In this document: positions 1 to 6,683 of the stretch, in pieces | Layout of the letters: every line of letters begins with the position of its first letter | Position numbering within the stretch: the first letter of the stretch is position 1 | IMG/VR virus record: IMGVR_UViG_3300037882_000300 | Span: 1-24,057 of that record | Reading direction: 5' to 3' (one strand) | Source: a virus | Length of the DNA: 24,057 bases | Position numbers and translations under genes: made by a program | Notes under the pieces: generated by a model | What the model saw: the letters and a program-made list of their open reading frames with translations, nothing else | Told to the model about the DNA's origin: nothing | Database searches by the model: none

Positions 1-525
1 ATCACCAGCGAACTGCAAAGCAATCAAGTCGCAACGGATGCCGTTGCCATGCTTGTTCACTTGCAACCAAGGCTTGATCGCAGCGTTGACACGGCAACCA
101 CCGTACATCTTGCGAGTCAGTTGTTGGTAGGCCATGGTGTTGCTTGGATCAATCGGTTGACCGTCAGCTTGGATGATCTGAGGCTGTGTGTCGCGGCCAG
201 CAGTGATGAAAGCGTGACCAGCATAACCATCGTAAGGTTGAAAGGTTTTCTTGTTGACTTTTTCCTCACCAAGACCAAAGCAGCGCAGCTTGCGATCCGC
301 TTGGATCATTTGCATCACGGTGTTGGTGTGCTCCAACCACTTCTCTTGAGCCATAGCAGCGTAGCGTTGCATGAACTGTTGCAGACCAGCGTGGTCTTTA
401 GGCATGATGAACTCGCAGTTGTAGCTGATGCGTTCTTTACCTGTTGCTTCGTTCACTTGCTTCTGCGGTTCAGCGATGTGAGGGAAAGACAAACGGACAT
501 TTGACAAAAAGATGATTTCGGACAT
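1..525 (-). CDS. DUF2815 ssDNA-binding protein (3' end outside window)
   Basis: This leftward gene starts at 525 (M-S-E-I-I-F-L-S-N-V-R-L-S-F-P) and stays open for 175 codons to the left edge, so the C-terminus is missing. The first strand 'FLSNVRLSFPHIAEP', 'GKERISYNCEFIMPKDH' and the late 'YGGCRVNAAIKPWLQVNKHGNGIR' match what I know of DUF2815. That family includes the OB-fold single-stranded-DNA-binding protein of phage Enc34. The role would be coating ssDNA during replication or recombination in the cytoplasm. It lies 19 bases downstream of the DUF2800 gene, and the two families commonly pair in phage genomes. The family call is from memory of motifs; no profile search was run. Confidence 0.85.
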   Translation of the reverse strand, partial: MSEIIFLSNVRLSFPHIAEPQKQVNEATGKERISYNCEFIMPKDHAGLQQFMQRYAAMAQEKWLEHTNTVMQMIQADRKLRCFGLGEEKVNKKTFQPYDGYAGHAFITAGRDTQPQIIQADGQPIDPSNTMAYQQLTRKMYGGCRVNAAIKPWLQVNKHGNGIRCDLIALQFAGD

Positions 526-544
526 TTCAATTACTCCAGTTGAT

Positions 545-1843
545 TTACGATAACCACGCAGGCAGGGCTTCTGCTTGCGTTTCAATTGCGCTGAACATAG
601 GTGCAGCATTCAGAACCACAGCAGGCCGTGAATCTGATTCGGGGGCGACAGTTAGCTTACCTGCCATCTTCACAACGTACTCAGTCTCCAGTGTTTTAAG
701 CTGGCGCTCAGTCAGTTGCTTCGTTGAGCCATCTCGCTTGGTCCAAGTTAGCTTTTCAGCCTTGGCAGGAGTGACGAGTTTGGTTTCCCAAACACTACCT
801 TTGGGGATGCCCATCTTGGTCAGCTTGTCGGCAATCTGATCCTCTGGCAACGCCCACGCGCGGCTACCGCGACCATTGACGAGTTTGATACCAGGGATTG
901 ATTGACCGAGCTGCAATCGACGCAGAGCTTCCGCTTCCACGGCTTCAAGTAGTTGACGCATCAGGGGTGCAGCTTCCATGATCTGACGGATCTGTTGATC
1001 GTCCATGGTGCTGGGGTCTTTGTTCGCAGCTTGTTGTGCGACATCGAACGGCTGGGCTGGGGTAGCCTGCACGGGTTGAAACATTACACCGACTCCTTCC
1101 ATTACGTTACTTGCAAGAGCAGAACAGCTACCCTTGGCTTTGCAAAACTTACATTGACTTTCACCCGCTTTAAGTGGTGCATCAGGTGCATCGGTAGCGT
1201 GAGCTTCGACGATCATGTTACCAAGTTTACTCAGGATTTCGATAACTTCCACCTCGTGCGATGAAATTGCTTTCATACCTTTGATGGTCAGCTTGGGCTG
1301 GATGATCGTCATGCGCACGCGCTTCCACGGGTACACAGCGTTCACGGGCAACTTGCAACTGGCCAACGCACCCATGGCGTACTGCTCCAGTTGTGGGTTG
1401 TCCTTAGCGCCCACGATGCCCATGCCATCCTTGTAGTCGATGATCTCAAGCACGTCAGTGCCACGGATTTGAACGTCCACAGTGCCTGACATGTCCTTGC
1501 GGCCAATCAGGTGCTCAGGATCAACCTTAGTCTCGGCAATCACCTCACACAAGCCGCTTTGTTCAGCGACACGTTGCTTGATGTAGTCGGTGGCCACCTT
1601 GACACGGGCGGCACGGTCTTTGTCAACCGTGAACACACCCTCATGGTCACTCAGTGTCTCACCAACTGTAGTGAGAGGGTCTTTGTCCTCACCGATACAG
1701 TATTCCAGCAGCGTATGGCTATGAGTGCCATCGGCAGCAGCAGGACCACTTTTATCGGGGTACTTAGCTTCCTCTCGAATAGACCCAGGGCACAGCATCC
1801 AACGATGCCGTTTGCTGGGTGACAGTTGTGCGTGATCGCTCAT
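545..1843 (-). CDS. DUF2800 RecB/Cas4-like PD-(D/E)XK nuclease
   Basis: This is a 432-residue protein. The N-terminal 'LSPSKRHRWMLCPGSIREE' (about 7-25) and 'GTHSHTLLEYC' (39-49) are typical of DUF2800. A PD-(D/E)XK core is visible: 'GTVDVQI' (120-126), 'EIIDYKDGMG' (133-142, candidate catalytic D136 and K138) and 'QLEQYAMGAL' (151-160, the Q-x3-Y motif). One early cysteine (C18) and a late trio C231-x2-C234-x5-C240 reproduce the four-cysteine spacing of AddB/Cas4-type Fe-S nucleases, so a 4Fe-4S cluster is likely. The inferred role is DNA end processing for recombination, beside the DUF2815 ssDNA-binding protein. The stop of the upstream gene is two bases before the ATG, so the pair is probably co-translated. 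Confidence 0.9.
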   Translation of the reverse strand: MSDHAQLSPSKRHRWMLCPGSIREEAKYPDKSGPAAADGTHSHTLLEYCIGEDKDPLTTVGETLSDHEGVFTVDKDRAARVKVATDYIKQRVAEQSGLCEVIAETKVDPEHLIGRKDMSGTVDVQIRGTDVLEIIDYKDGMGIVGAKDNPQLEQYAMGALASCKLPVNAVYPWKRVRMTIIQPKLTIKGMKAISSHEVEVIEILSKLGNMIVEAHATDAPDAPLKAGESQCKFCKAKGSCSALASNVMEGVGVMFQPVQATPAQPFDVAQQAANKDPSTMDDQQIRQIMEAAPLMRQLLEAVEAEALRRLQLGQSIPGIKLVNGRGSRAWALPEDQIADKLTKMGIPKGSVWETKLVTPAKAEKLTWTKRDGSTKQLTERQLKTLETEYVVKMAGKLTVAPESDSRPAVVLNAAPMFSAIETQAEALPAWLS

Positions 1844-1845
1844 GC

Positions 1846-2310
1846 TTAGGCTTTCAAGGCTTCCACACCAGCGTGCAACTGTGCATAGTGCTCAGGCTTC
1901 ACGTCATTGATGTTCTGATAACCCATGCTAGTCAGCACGCCTTGGATCTGTTGACCCTTGTCAGCACCGAGTGCCTTGTAAGCACCCATCACGTATTCCA
2001 ACAAACCTTTAGGATCATTGAACGGTGCGCCAGAAGCAGGTGCAGCCACGGGTGCTGGTGCTACGAATGTAGGAGCAGCAGGCATTGCAACAGGAGCAGC
2101 AGGCATTGCAACAGGAGCAGCCACGGGTGCGGCAACTGGTGCTGGGGTAGCAACGGTAACAGTTACAGGAGCTGCCACAGGTGCGGGTGCAGCTACAGGA
2201 GCAGGAGCTTGCGCAACAGGGGCAGCAGGTGCTACATTGATGCCTTCAATTTTGGCGGTCAGTGCAATAACAGCAGCAGCGAGGTTTTTGATTTCAGTTT
2301 CCAGTGACAT
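1846..2310 (-). CDS. Ala/Pro-linker phage protein with N-terminal coil
   Basis: The chosen start at 2310 (M-S-L-E-T-E-I-K-N-L) has AAGGA eight bases upstream, giving 154 residues. The longer frame starting at 2361 has no such site and would overlap the upstream gene more deeply. Residues about 2-22 form a heptad-like helix (LETEIKNLAAAVIALTAKIEG). A low-complexity Ala/Pro/Val linker covers about 27-90. A compact C-terminal helical domain starts at about 96 (FNDPKGLLEYVMGAYKALGA) and ends in 'EHYAQLHAGVEALKA'. Proteins of this layout are common beside phage ssDNA-binding or recombination genes, but I know of no proven function. The linker is encoded by near-exact tandem repeats. Confidence 0.75.
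   Translation of the reverse strand: MSLETEIKNLAAAVIALTAKIEGINVAPAAPVAQAPAPVAAPAPVAAPVTVTVATPAPVAAPVAAPVAMPAAPVAMPAAPTFVAPAPVAAPASGAPFNDPKGLLEYVMGAYKALGADKGQQIQGVLTSMGYQNINDVKPEHYAQLHAGVEALKA
2071..2121. repeat. 21-bp in-frame tandem repeat in Ala/Pro linker
   Basis: A 21-base unit beginning AGGAGCAGCAGG occupies 2071-2091 and is repeated exactly at 2092-2112. A partial third copy (AGGAGCAGC) runs to 2121. On the coding (minus) strand it encodes a repeated seven-residue unit of the type MPAAPVA. Because the unit is a multiple of three, copy-number change would alter linker length without a frameshift. Confidence 0.85.
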
Positions 2311-2494
2311 ATAACGATTCCTTACGGTTTGCGGGAGGTTGAATTGTGAGGCGGTCATCATTGAACGCCTCTACTATTTCACGGAGCACTTCGGACGGGT
2401 TACCGTGCTTCTGTGCCTTGGTGTGAAATTTGGTTCGCGTCTTGTCAGTCACACGGACTACAAGGAACGCTGATTTGAGCTTGGTAGTTGCCAT
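2294..2494 (-). CDS. ribbon-helix-helix DNA-binding protein, putative autoregulator
   Basis: The start chosen at 2494 (M-A-T-T-K-L-K-S-A-F) gives 66 residues; an upstream TTG at 2554 would lie inside the promoter and is not credible. The fold reads as ribbon-helix-helix: a basic N-terminus and strand 'KSAFLVVRV' (about 7-15), helix 1 'TDKTRTKFHTKAQKHG' (16-31), then 'NPSEVLREIVEAFNDDRL' (32-49) with the turn and helix 2. Arc/MetJ-type proteins of this size bind operators as dimers. It is the first gene of the leftward block, about 24 bases after the predicted transcription start, with no clear Shine-Dalgarno site. It overlaps the next gene by 17 bases. Autoregulation is inferred from its position. 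Confidence 0.65.
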   Translation of the reverse strand: MATTKLKSAFLVVRVTDKTRTKFHTKAQKHGNPSEVLREIVEAFNDDRLTIQPPANRKESLYVTGN

Positions 2495-2515
2495 AATCAA
2501 AATAAATTTGGTTTC

Positions 2516-2556
2516 GTTGCACAAAGTATAACAGCATCTGATACACTTGCGCAAAC
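2516..2556. promoter_or_regulatory. imperfect inverted repeat over promoter, candidate operator
   Basis: Bases 2516-2534 and the reverse complement of 2538-2556 agree at 13 of 19 positions around a 3-base centre. The shared blocks are GTT, AAGT and CAG. The element covers both hexamers of the leftward promoter. The adjacent ribbon-helix-helix protein is the obvious candidate ligand, but this is inference. Confidence 0.35.
2525..2554 (-). promoter_or_regulatory. sigma70-like promoter for leftward recombination block
   Basis: Read on the minus strand, TTGCGC (2554-2549) and TATACT (2530-2525) are separated by 18 bases. A TG one base before the -10 makes an extended -10 (TGTTATACT). A start near 2518 would give a leader of about 24 bases before the ribbon-helix-helix gene. 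Confidence 0.5.
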
Positions 2557-2587
2557 AAATTCAAAAATATTTTTCAAGAGGGTGAAA

Positions 2588-2725
2588 ATGAACTGCAAAC
2601 ACCGCTGGCACGAGTTCCCTGTACCCAAGCACCTTGTGACCAAGATGGTCTACCTGTGTGTAAGGTGCAACCAAATGCGATTCGTACCAGAAAAGAAAAG
2701 CCCTGACCTTGTGAGTCAGGGCTAA
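2588..2725 (+). CDS. small zinc-ribbon-like phage peptide (45 aa)
   Basis: This short rightward gene has AGAGGG seven bases or fewer before its ATG and ends at a TAA at 2723. It begins M-N-C-K-H-R-W-H-E-F, and a second pair reads 'YLCVRCNQMRF'. Cys3, His5 (or His8), Cys24 and Cys27 make a plausible single zinc site. The CKH-x-W start followed by C-x2-C is a common layout of tiny phage zinc-ribbon proteins. Its last ten codons are built from one half of a strong hairpin (2699-2723), so the C-terminal sequence may be constrained by RNA structure more than by protein function. It heads the rightward primase operon. The function is unknown. Confidence 0.6.
   Translation: MNCKHRWHEFPVPKHLVTKMVYLCVRCNQMRFVPEKKSPDLVSQG
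2691..2723 (-). terminator. hairpin with T-rich tail on minus strand
   Basis: AGCCCTGAC (2699-2707) and GTCAGGGCT (2715-2723) form a perfect 9-bp stem with a 7-base loop. On the minus strand the stem is followed by TTTTCTTTTC (2700-2691), so it reads as an intrinsic terminator for leftward transcripts. On the plus strand it is followed by AAAAGAGG and would not terminate in the usual way. Confidence 0.5.
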
Positions 2726-2739
2726 AAGAGGAACCAAAC

Positions 2740-2778
2740 ATGAACATGACAACTGCATTGTCAGAACGGATTATATGA
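2740..2778 (+). CDS. 12-aa leader peptide coupled to primase gene
   Basis: An ATG at 2740 has an excellent Shine-Dalgarno site (AGAGGA, 2727-2732, seven bases away). It encodes MNMTTALSERII and ends at TGA 2776-2778. That stop overlaps the primase ATG (2775) as ATGA. The primase ATG itself has only a weak upstream site, so ribosomes probably load at 2740 and reinitiate. The peptide may have no function beyond coupling. Some risk remains that it is coincidental. Confidence 0.5.
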   Translation: MNMTTALSERII

Positions 2779-5258
2779 GTGCATTGCCAACAGTACAACA
2801 ACACCCTGCATCAGTGGATGCCTACATTCGCCATGGCTTCTCACTGGTCCCCATCCCACAGGGAACCAAGGGACCACGCACCGCTGGTTGGAACATCAAG
2901 GCCAACGCCATCAAGTCGCAGGCTGACCTGCCCCAAGGCTGGGGTATCGGCTTGGCCCATGCTTACAGTGGCACGATGGCCTTTGATATCGACGAGTGGG
3001 ACACCACCGCCATGGTGCTCGGGCTGCAAGGGATCAACCTAAAATCGCTTTACGATGCCAACGATGCTGTCATCGTAGACTCTGGCCGCGCGGGGCACGG
3101 TAAGCTGCTCTACAAGATGCCACTGGGTATGGCGCTGCCGTCCAAAAAGATCATCATCAACGGCATCACTGCTTACGAGCTGCGCTGTGCCACGGCCAAC
3201 GGGTTGACGGTGCAGGACGTGCTGCCCCCATCTATCCACCCTGACACCAAGCAGCCCTATCGCTGGGCAGGTAAGGGTCACTGGATGCGCCTGCCAGAGC
3301 TGCCACAGTCCCTGTTAGACTTGTGGCATGGTCTTCTTGAGCAGGACAAGGTGCGCACGCTTGCCACGGGCGATGGTATCGATGCGTCATGGGACGAGAT
3401 CCGTTCAGCCATCGAGTCGATCAGTCCTGACTGTTCCCGTGAAGAATGGGTCAACGTGGGCATGGCACTGCACTGGGCAGGCACGCACACCAACCAGCTA
3501 GACCAAGCCCTGCATCTGTGGGACGAGTGGTCCAAGCCATCGAACAAGTACCCCAGCGAGAAAGAGATCATCAACCAGTGGGTCAGCTTCAAGTCAGACA
3601 AGGCTACCGCTGTCAAGCTGGGCACGTTGTTCCACATCGCCAAACAACACGGATGGTCACGCCCACCCGTTGACGCTGCATCGCTGTTCGCGGCAGTTGG
3701 CCAAGCTGCACCCATGACCCCTGTCAACGTGACTGCTGGCATCCGTCCACCCGCGCCAGAGATGAACATGGACCTGTGGCCGCACATCCTTAAAACCCGC
3801 GCCAATGAGATCGCTGAAAGCGTGGGCTGTGATCCACTGGTCCCACTGTTCTCAGGCATGGCCGCTGTCTGTGGTGCGATTGACGCACGCACACGCTTGG
3901 AGCTGATGTCGGGCTTCCAAGTGCCACCAGTGCTGTGGCTGATGACCCTCGGTGACCCAGCCGATAAGAAGTCGCCAGGCTCACGCCCCATGATGTCACC
4001 ACTCAAGAGCATCGAAGCTGAGGACCGTCCACGCTTTGCCAAAGAGATGCTGGACTGGGAGGGTAAAGAGGCTGCACACGCATCGTCGAAAAAGGCTTTC
4101 CTTGAGTTCTCTGCATCGACTGAGGCCATGTTGTCGGGTGACCAAGCGCCCACGGTGGCAGAGTTGCCAAAGCAGCCTGTGCCTTTGAAAATCACAGTGT
4201 CGGACATCACGAGTCAGAAGCTCGTGCGCTCGGCTGCTGACCGTCCCCGTGGCCTGCTGTGCTACCTCGACGAGATGAACTCATGGGTTAAGAAGCTGAC
4301 AGACCGCACCAGTGGCGAAGATCGTTCGGCTTGGGTGGTGTCTTATGAGTCTGAACCGTATGAGATGGACCGTGTGGGCGCTGGGTCCATTCATGCTGAC
4401 AACCTCGCTGTGAGCATCTATGGCAACATCCAACCCGCAGTGTTCAAAGCCAACCTGCAAGCACTGGCATCGGACGGCCTGCTGCAACGCTTCATACCCG
4501 CCATTTTGCGCAGCAACAAGACGAAGCTAGGCCACCCTATCCCCGAGTACCTGACAGCCGCTGCTGCATGGGAGAACACGCTTCGATTGACCTGTGCGCT
4601 CCCACCACAGACCTACAAGCTGTCACCCGATGCGTTCAAGGTCTACCGTGAGTTCCAAGCATGGTACGAGGAGTCCAAGCAAGACGAACGCCTGCTGATG
4701 TCCAATGACACGTTTATGACCGCATTCGGTAAGCTAGAGGGCACTGCTGGCCGATTGATTCTCATGTTCCATATCATCGAGTCACCGTTTAGCCTGACAG
4801 TCGATGTCAACATCGTCAACCGAGTGATCGAGTTGATCAAGTCGTACATCATTCCAGCGTATCGCTATGCCTTGGGTGAAGTGGCAGGTGTTGATACCTT
4901 TGATCAGTGGGTAGCCGATCACATGATCCACCACTTTGATAAAGGTCAAATCACCCTGTCTGAGTTGAAACGCAGCGCACGTCGAAGCCTTGACGGTAAG
5001 ACCATCTGGACTCAAGACCAAATGGTGCTCAGTGCCATGGCCACCTTGGAGCAGGCTGGCTGGGTGATTCGCTTGGATGACGGTACGAAAGAGCATCAGC
5101 ACCATGCAGAGTGGGCTATCAATCCGTCACTGGGTGAACAGTTCAAGGATCACCGTAAGAAGGTCATTGCAGCGCGTCAGCGACTGGCAGAGCAGCGATG
5201 GTCTAACTCAGACAAACCGAAACCCAAGGTCAAAGGGTACGAGTTGCTGGAGGAATGA
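2775..5258 (+). CDS. primase-polymerase / DUF3987 helicase-like replication protein
   Basis: This 827-residue protein has three parts. Residues about 15-190 are a bifunctional primase-polymerase (archaeo-eukaryotic primase) domain: 'GFSLVPIPQGTKGP' (21-34), the metal-binding D-x-D in 'AFDIDEWD' (D71, D73), 'DSGRAGHGKLLY' (102-113) and 'LPPSIHPDTKQPYRW' (150-164). Residues about 205-272 match a PriCT-2 primase C-terminal module. From about 333 on is a DUF3987-type ATPase-like region. Its P-loop position reads G-D-P-A-D-K-K-S (393-400), lacking the usual second glycine. Walker B is 'LLCYLDEM' (D499, E500), and 'DGLLQRFIP' (568-576) resembles the arginine-finger segment. The protein would prime and possibly unwind phage DNA. 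It is preceded by a coupled leader peptide and followed directly by a terminator. Confidence 0.9.
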   Translation: MSALPTVQQHPASVDAYIRHGFSLVPIPQGTKGPRTAGWNIKANAIKSQADLPQGWGIGLAHAYSGTMAFDIDEWDTTAMVLGLQGINLKSLYDANDAVIVDSGRAGHGKLLYKMPLGMALPSKKIIINGITAYELRCATANGLTVQDVLPPSIHPDTKQPYRWAGKGHWMRLPELPQSLLDLWHGLLEQDKVRTLATGDGIDASWDEIRSAIESISPDCSREEWVNVGMALHWAGTHTNQLDQALHLWDEWSKPSNKYPSEKEIINQWVSFKSDKATAVKLGTLFHIAKQHGWSRPPVDAASLFAAVGQAAPMTPVNVTAGIRPPAPEMNMDLWPHILKTRANEIAESVGCDPLVPLFSGMAAVCGAIDARTRLELMSGFQVPPVLWLMTLGDPADKKSPGSRPMMSPLKSIEAEDRPRFAKEMLDWEGKEAAHASSKKAFLEFSASTEAMLSGDQAPTVAELPKQPVPLKITVSDITSQKLVRSAADRPRGLLCYLDEMNSWVKKLTDRTSGEDRSAWVVSYESEPYEMDRVGAGSIHADNLAVSIYGNIQPAVFKANLQALASDGLLQRFIPAILRSNKTKLGHPIPEYLTAAAAWENTLRLTCALPPQTYKLSPDAFKVYREFQAWYEESKQDERLLMSNDTFMTAFGKLEGTAGRLILMFHIIESPFSLTVDVNIVNRVIELIKSYIIPAYRYALGEVAGVDTFDQWVADHMIHHFDKGQITLSELKRSARRSLDGKTIWTQDQMVLSAMATLEQAGWVIRLDDGTKEHQHHAEWAINPSLGEQFKDHRKKVIAARQRLAEQRWSNSDKPKPKVKGYELLEE

Positions 5259-5285
5259 AAAAAGGGAGCATCTGGCTCCCTTTTT
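5259..5285. terminator. bidirectional intrinsic terminator between convergent operons
   Basis: AAAAAGGGAGC (5259-5269) and GCTCCCTTTTT (5275-5285) form an 11-bp stem around a 5-base loop, with a T run on both strands. It starts on the base after the primase stop codon and ends six bases before the stop of the converging early operon, so it serves both. Confidence 0.85.
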
Positions 5286-5291
5286 CTTTAC

Positions 5292-5591
5292 CTACTTGGT
5301 TAATGATTTTTCTAATCGTTCTCGCGTTACGCCGTCAAGCGCCATTCCGCAACAGTTACACCACCAAATATCAATGTTTTCTGGAGTTTGGTCTTTTACA
5401 AAAGCAACCCACCCTTCAACCATGTTATCTACTAGATATGCTTTTTGGTTCCATACCCATCCGATTCGTCGATAGCCGTCTTTGTCATCTTTATCCCACA
5501 AAGGGATTGGTCTATGCCACCATCGCAAATGAATGACTCTAAATCTTGAATCAAACTTCATTCGGTCTGAACGCTTTAATTTAAAGAACAT
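5292..5591 (-). CDS. hypothetical phage protein, Trp-rich (99 aa)
   Basis: This is the last gene of the leftward early operon. AAGGA precedes the ATG at 5591 with suitable spacing, and the start overlaps the end of the upstream gene by 11 bases. The protein begins M-F-F-K-L-K-R-S-D and is rich in tryptophan and aromatics ('IHLRWWHRPIPLWDKDD', 'RRIGWVWNQKAYLV', 'IDIWWCNCCGMALDG'). The C-x-C-C cluster near residue 80 could bind metal, but no second ligand pair is obvious. No signal peptide or membrane span. I do not recognise the family. Its place in the early operon suggests a host-takeover or accessory role, which is only inference. Confidence 0.75.
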   Translation of the reverse strand: MFFKLKRSDRMKFDSRFRVIHLRWWHRPIPLWDKDDKDGYRRIGWVWNQKAYLVDNMVEGWVAFVKDQTPENIDIWWCNCCGMALDGVTRERLEKSLTK

Positions 5592-5778
5592 TGTTTTTCC
5601 TTTTTAACACATCTTGTACATTTTTAATCAATAGGTGAGGCCACTCATACCAATCGGTATGCTCAAGTAAATCATTAGCTTCATCATCCGTCAGATCAAC
5701 CCATTCACGGTTAACGACCCGATTGAGGTCCGATGCTTTAATCCACAGCTCACCATTAATTTCTTTTGCTGGAATCAT
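5581..5778 (-). CDS. hypothetical early phage protein (65 aa)
   Basis: The start at 5778 overlaps the stop of the upstream gene by four bases (ATGA), so translation is coupled. The sequence begins M-I-P-A-K-E-I-N-G-E-L-W-I. A central 'VDLTDDEANDLLEHTDWYEW' recalls the 'GLTDEEI' segments of many small phage proteins. It ends in a basic helix 'LLIKNVQDVLKRKNNVL'. No catalytic or metal-binding pattern is visible. The family is not recognised. Confidence 0.75.
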   Translation of the reverse strand: MIPAKEINGELWIKASDLNRVVNREWVDLTDDEANDLLEHTDWYEWPHLLIKNVQDVLKRKNNVL

Positions 5779-6215
5779 GCAGCCTCCCGTTTCAACTTAG
5801 GTAATGGAGCCCAGTGAGTGTAAAAAGTCTCTTTACCGTGATAGCTGCCATACATAGCCACCCCACCCTGTCCGAGTAGTTGCACCTTAGCACCACGGGG
5901 GCAGGTGGCTATGGGTTGCCAAAAGTAGTTATGGTCCACGGCGGCTGTGCCTGTGCTGTCGAGTTGTGGTGTGGTGTAGAGAGGCGTGTGAGGAGGATTC
6001 CAGTCAGGCCAAAGCTCATGCTTATAGATGTCACCCGCTGCGTCTATCCACGCCACAGGCTCACCCTGCTCTTGCTTGGCTAGTGCTTCTTCTAACTTTG
6101 GAATCATGGCTTGTGCAATACGCTGCGCATTTGCGCCGTTTGTCCATGAATCGTAAGTTTCGTTTGCTATTTCTTTAAACGCCTCAAGCCCCAGCTTTAA
6201 TGCTTCTTTACTCAT
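5775..6215 (-). CDS. DUF551-like phage protein
   Basis: This is a 146-residue protein. Residues 1-50 are helical ('EALKLGLEAFKEIANETYD', 'LEEALAKQEQGEPVAWID'). That segment, ending in EQGEPVAW, recurs as an N-terminal module in many phage accessory proteins. The C-terminal part ('FWQPIATCPRGAKVQLLG' to 'YTHWAPLPKLKRE') has the W-x-P-I ... T-H-W-x-P-L-P frame of DUF551. The function of DUF551 is unknown. It couples by ATGA to its neighbour on each side. Confidence 0.8.
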   Translation of the reverse strand: MSKEALKLGLEAFKEIANETYDSWTNGANAQRIAQAMIPKLEEALAKQEQGEPVAWIDAAGDIYKHELWPDWNPPHTPLYTTPQLDSTGTAAVDHNYFWQPIATCPRGAKVQLLGQGGVAMYGSYHGKETFYTHWAPLPKLKREAA

Positions 6216-6307
6216 AGCGGGGCATCCTCAAAGTTGTCAGGGTTAAACCGTGGCACACGGGTGCCTTGGTCCTTGGGGTTGGGGAATGGGGGAAAGGGCC
6301 AACTCAT
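6212..6307 (-). CDS. 31-aa proline-rich early peptide
   Basis: This small gene fills the exact space between its neighbours. Its ATG (6307) overlaps the upstream stop as ATGA, and its own stop overlaps the ATG at 6215 in the same way. It begins MSWPFPPFPNPKDQGTR and ends 'FNPDNFEDAPL'. Short peptides starting M-S-W-P-F with prolines occur in other phages, in my recollection. The two-sided 4-base overlaps are the main argument that it is translated. The function is unknown. Confidence 0.6.
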   Translation of the reverse strand: MSWPFPPFPNPKDQGTRVPRFNPDNFEDAPL

Positions 6308-6498
6308 TCCTTGATCCCTCCAATGTGCATAGAGAAGCTGGCGCGTGTGTCAGGCTCAAAGGGAAACTCTTGGATCAGGGTCACGGCACGATCTGCTGCA
6401 CCGTTCCAACCATTCAAGAACACCAGCCAAGCGGCATCACTGGTGGCCAAACCCATGTCTCTAAAGAGTCGTTCAAATTCAAGGCGTGCGGGGGTCAT
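6304..6498 (-). CDS. hypothetical early phage protein (64 aa)
   Basis: This gene is coupled by ATGA overlaps on both sides. It begins 'MTPARLEFERLFRDMG' and has a helix-turn-helix-like rhythm ('RLFRDMGLATSDAAWLVFLNGWNGAADRAV') without a convincing DNA-binding match. Small phage proteins with 'W..W' spacing and an 'FxxWF/W' core are common in early operons. No membrane span or metal site. The family is not recognised. Confidence 0.75.
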   Translation of the reverse strand: MTPARLEFERLFRDMGLATSDAAWLVFLNGWNGAADRAVTLIQEFPFEPDTRASFSMHIGGIKE

Positions 6499-6683
6499 TG
6501 TGTATTCTCCTTGGCTTCCAAGATTACAGATTTAGCATTTGCAATGCGACACCCGCCATCGTTCACATCATCCAGAAAATGTGATTGACAGTAACCATGA
6601 TGATCAAGGCGGCAAGGTTCATCATTGACCTCAACTAACTCAACAAGGCAGTCGAGTAGCTTGGTGAATAATCCATTGTTCAT
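6495..6683 (-). CDS. hypothetical early phage protein (62 aa)
   Basis: The start at 6683 (M-N-N-G-L-F-T-K-L-L) is chosen over the longer frame from 6794. AAGGA sits seven bases upstream, and the ATG overlaps the stop of a separate 43-residue gene as ATGA. The protein is acidic ('LVELVEVNDEP') with three cysteines and three histidines in 'CRLDHHGYCQSHFLDDVNDGGC', a possible metal site. The function is unknown. It couples by ATGA to the next gene. Confidence 0.7.
   Translation of the reverse strand: MNNGLFTKLLDCLVELVEVNDEPCRLDHHGYCQSHFLDDVNDGGCRIANAKSVILEAKENTQ

Noticed and set aside
2018-2314. Plus-strand Gly/Ala/Thr-rich frame opposite the Ala/Pro-linker protein
   Set aside because: Its low-complexity translation is the mirror of the repeat-coded linker on the opposite strand.
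2495-2554. TTG start extending the ribbon-helix-helix protein
   Set aside because: The extension overlaps the -35/-10 elements and lacks a ribosome site; the conserved-looking protein begins at 2494.
2517-2573. Possible rightward promoter for the primase operon (TTGCAC or TTGCGC as -35)
   Set aside because: Spacings of 15 or 19 bases and weak -10 matches make it unconvincing.
3278-4210. Long 310-codon frame on the minus strand inside the primase gene
   Set aside because: It is an antisense shadow of a well-supported domain protein, with no recognisable motif or ribosome site.
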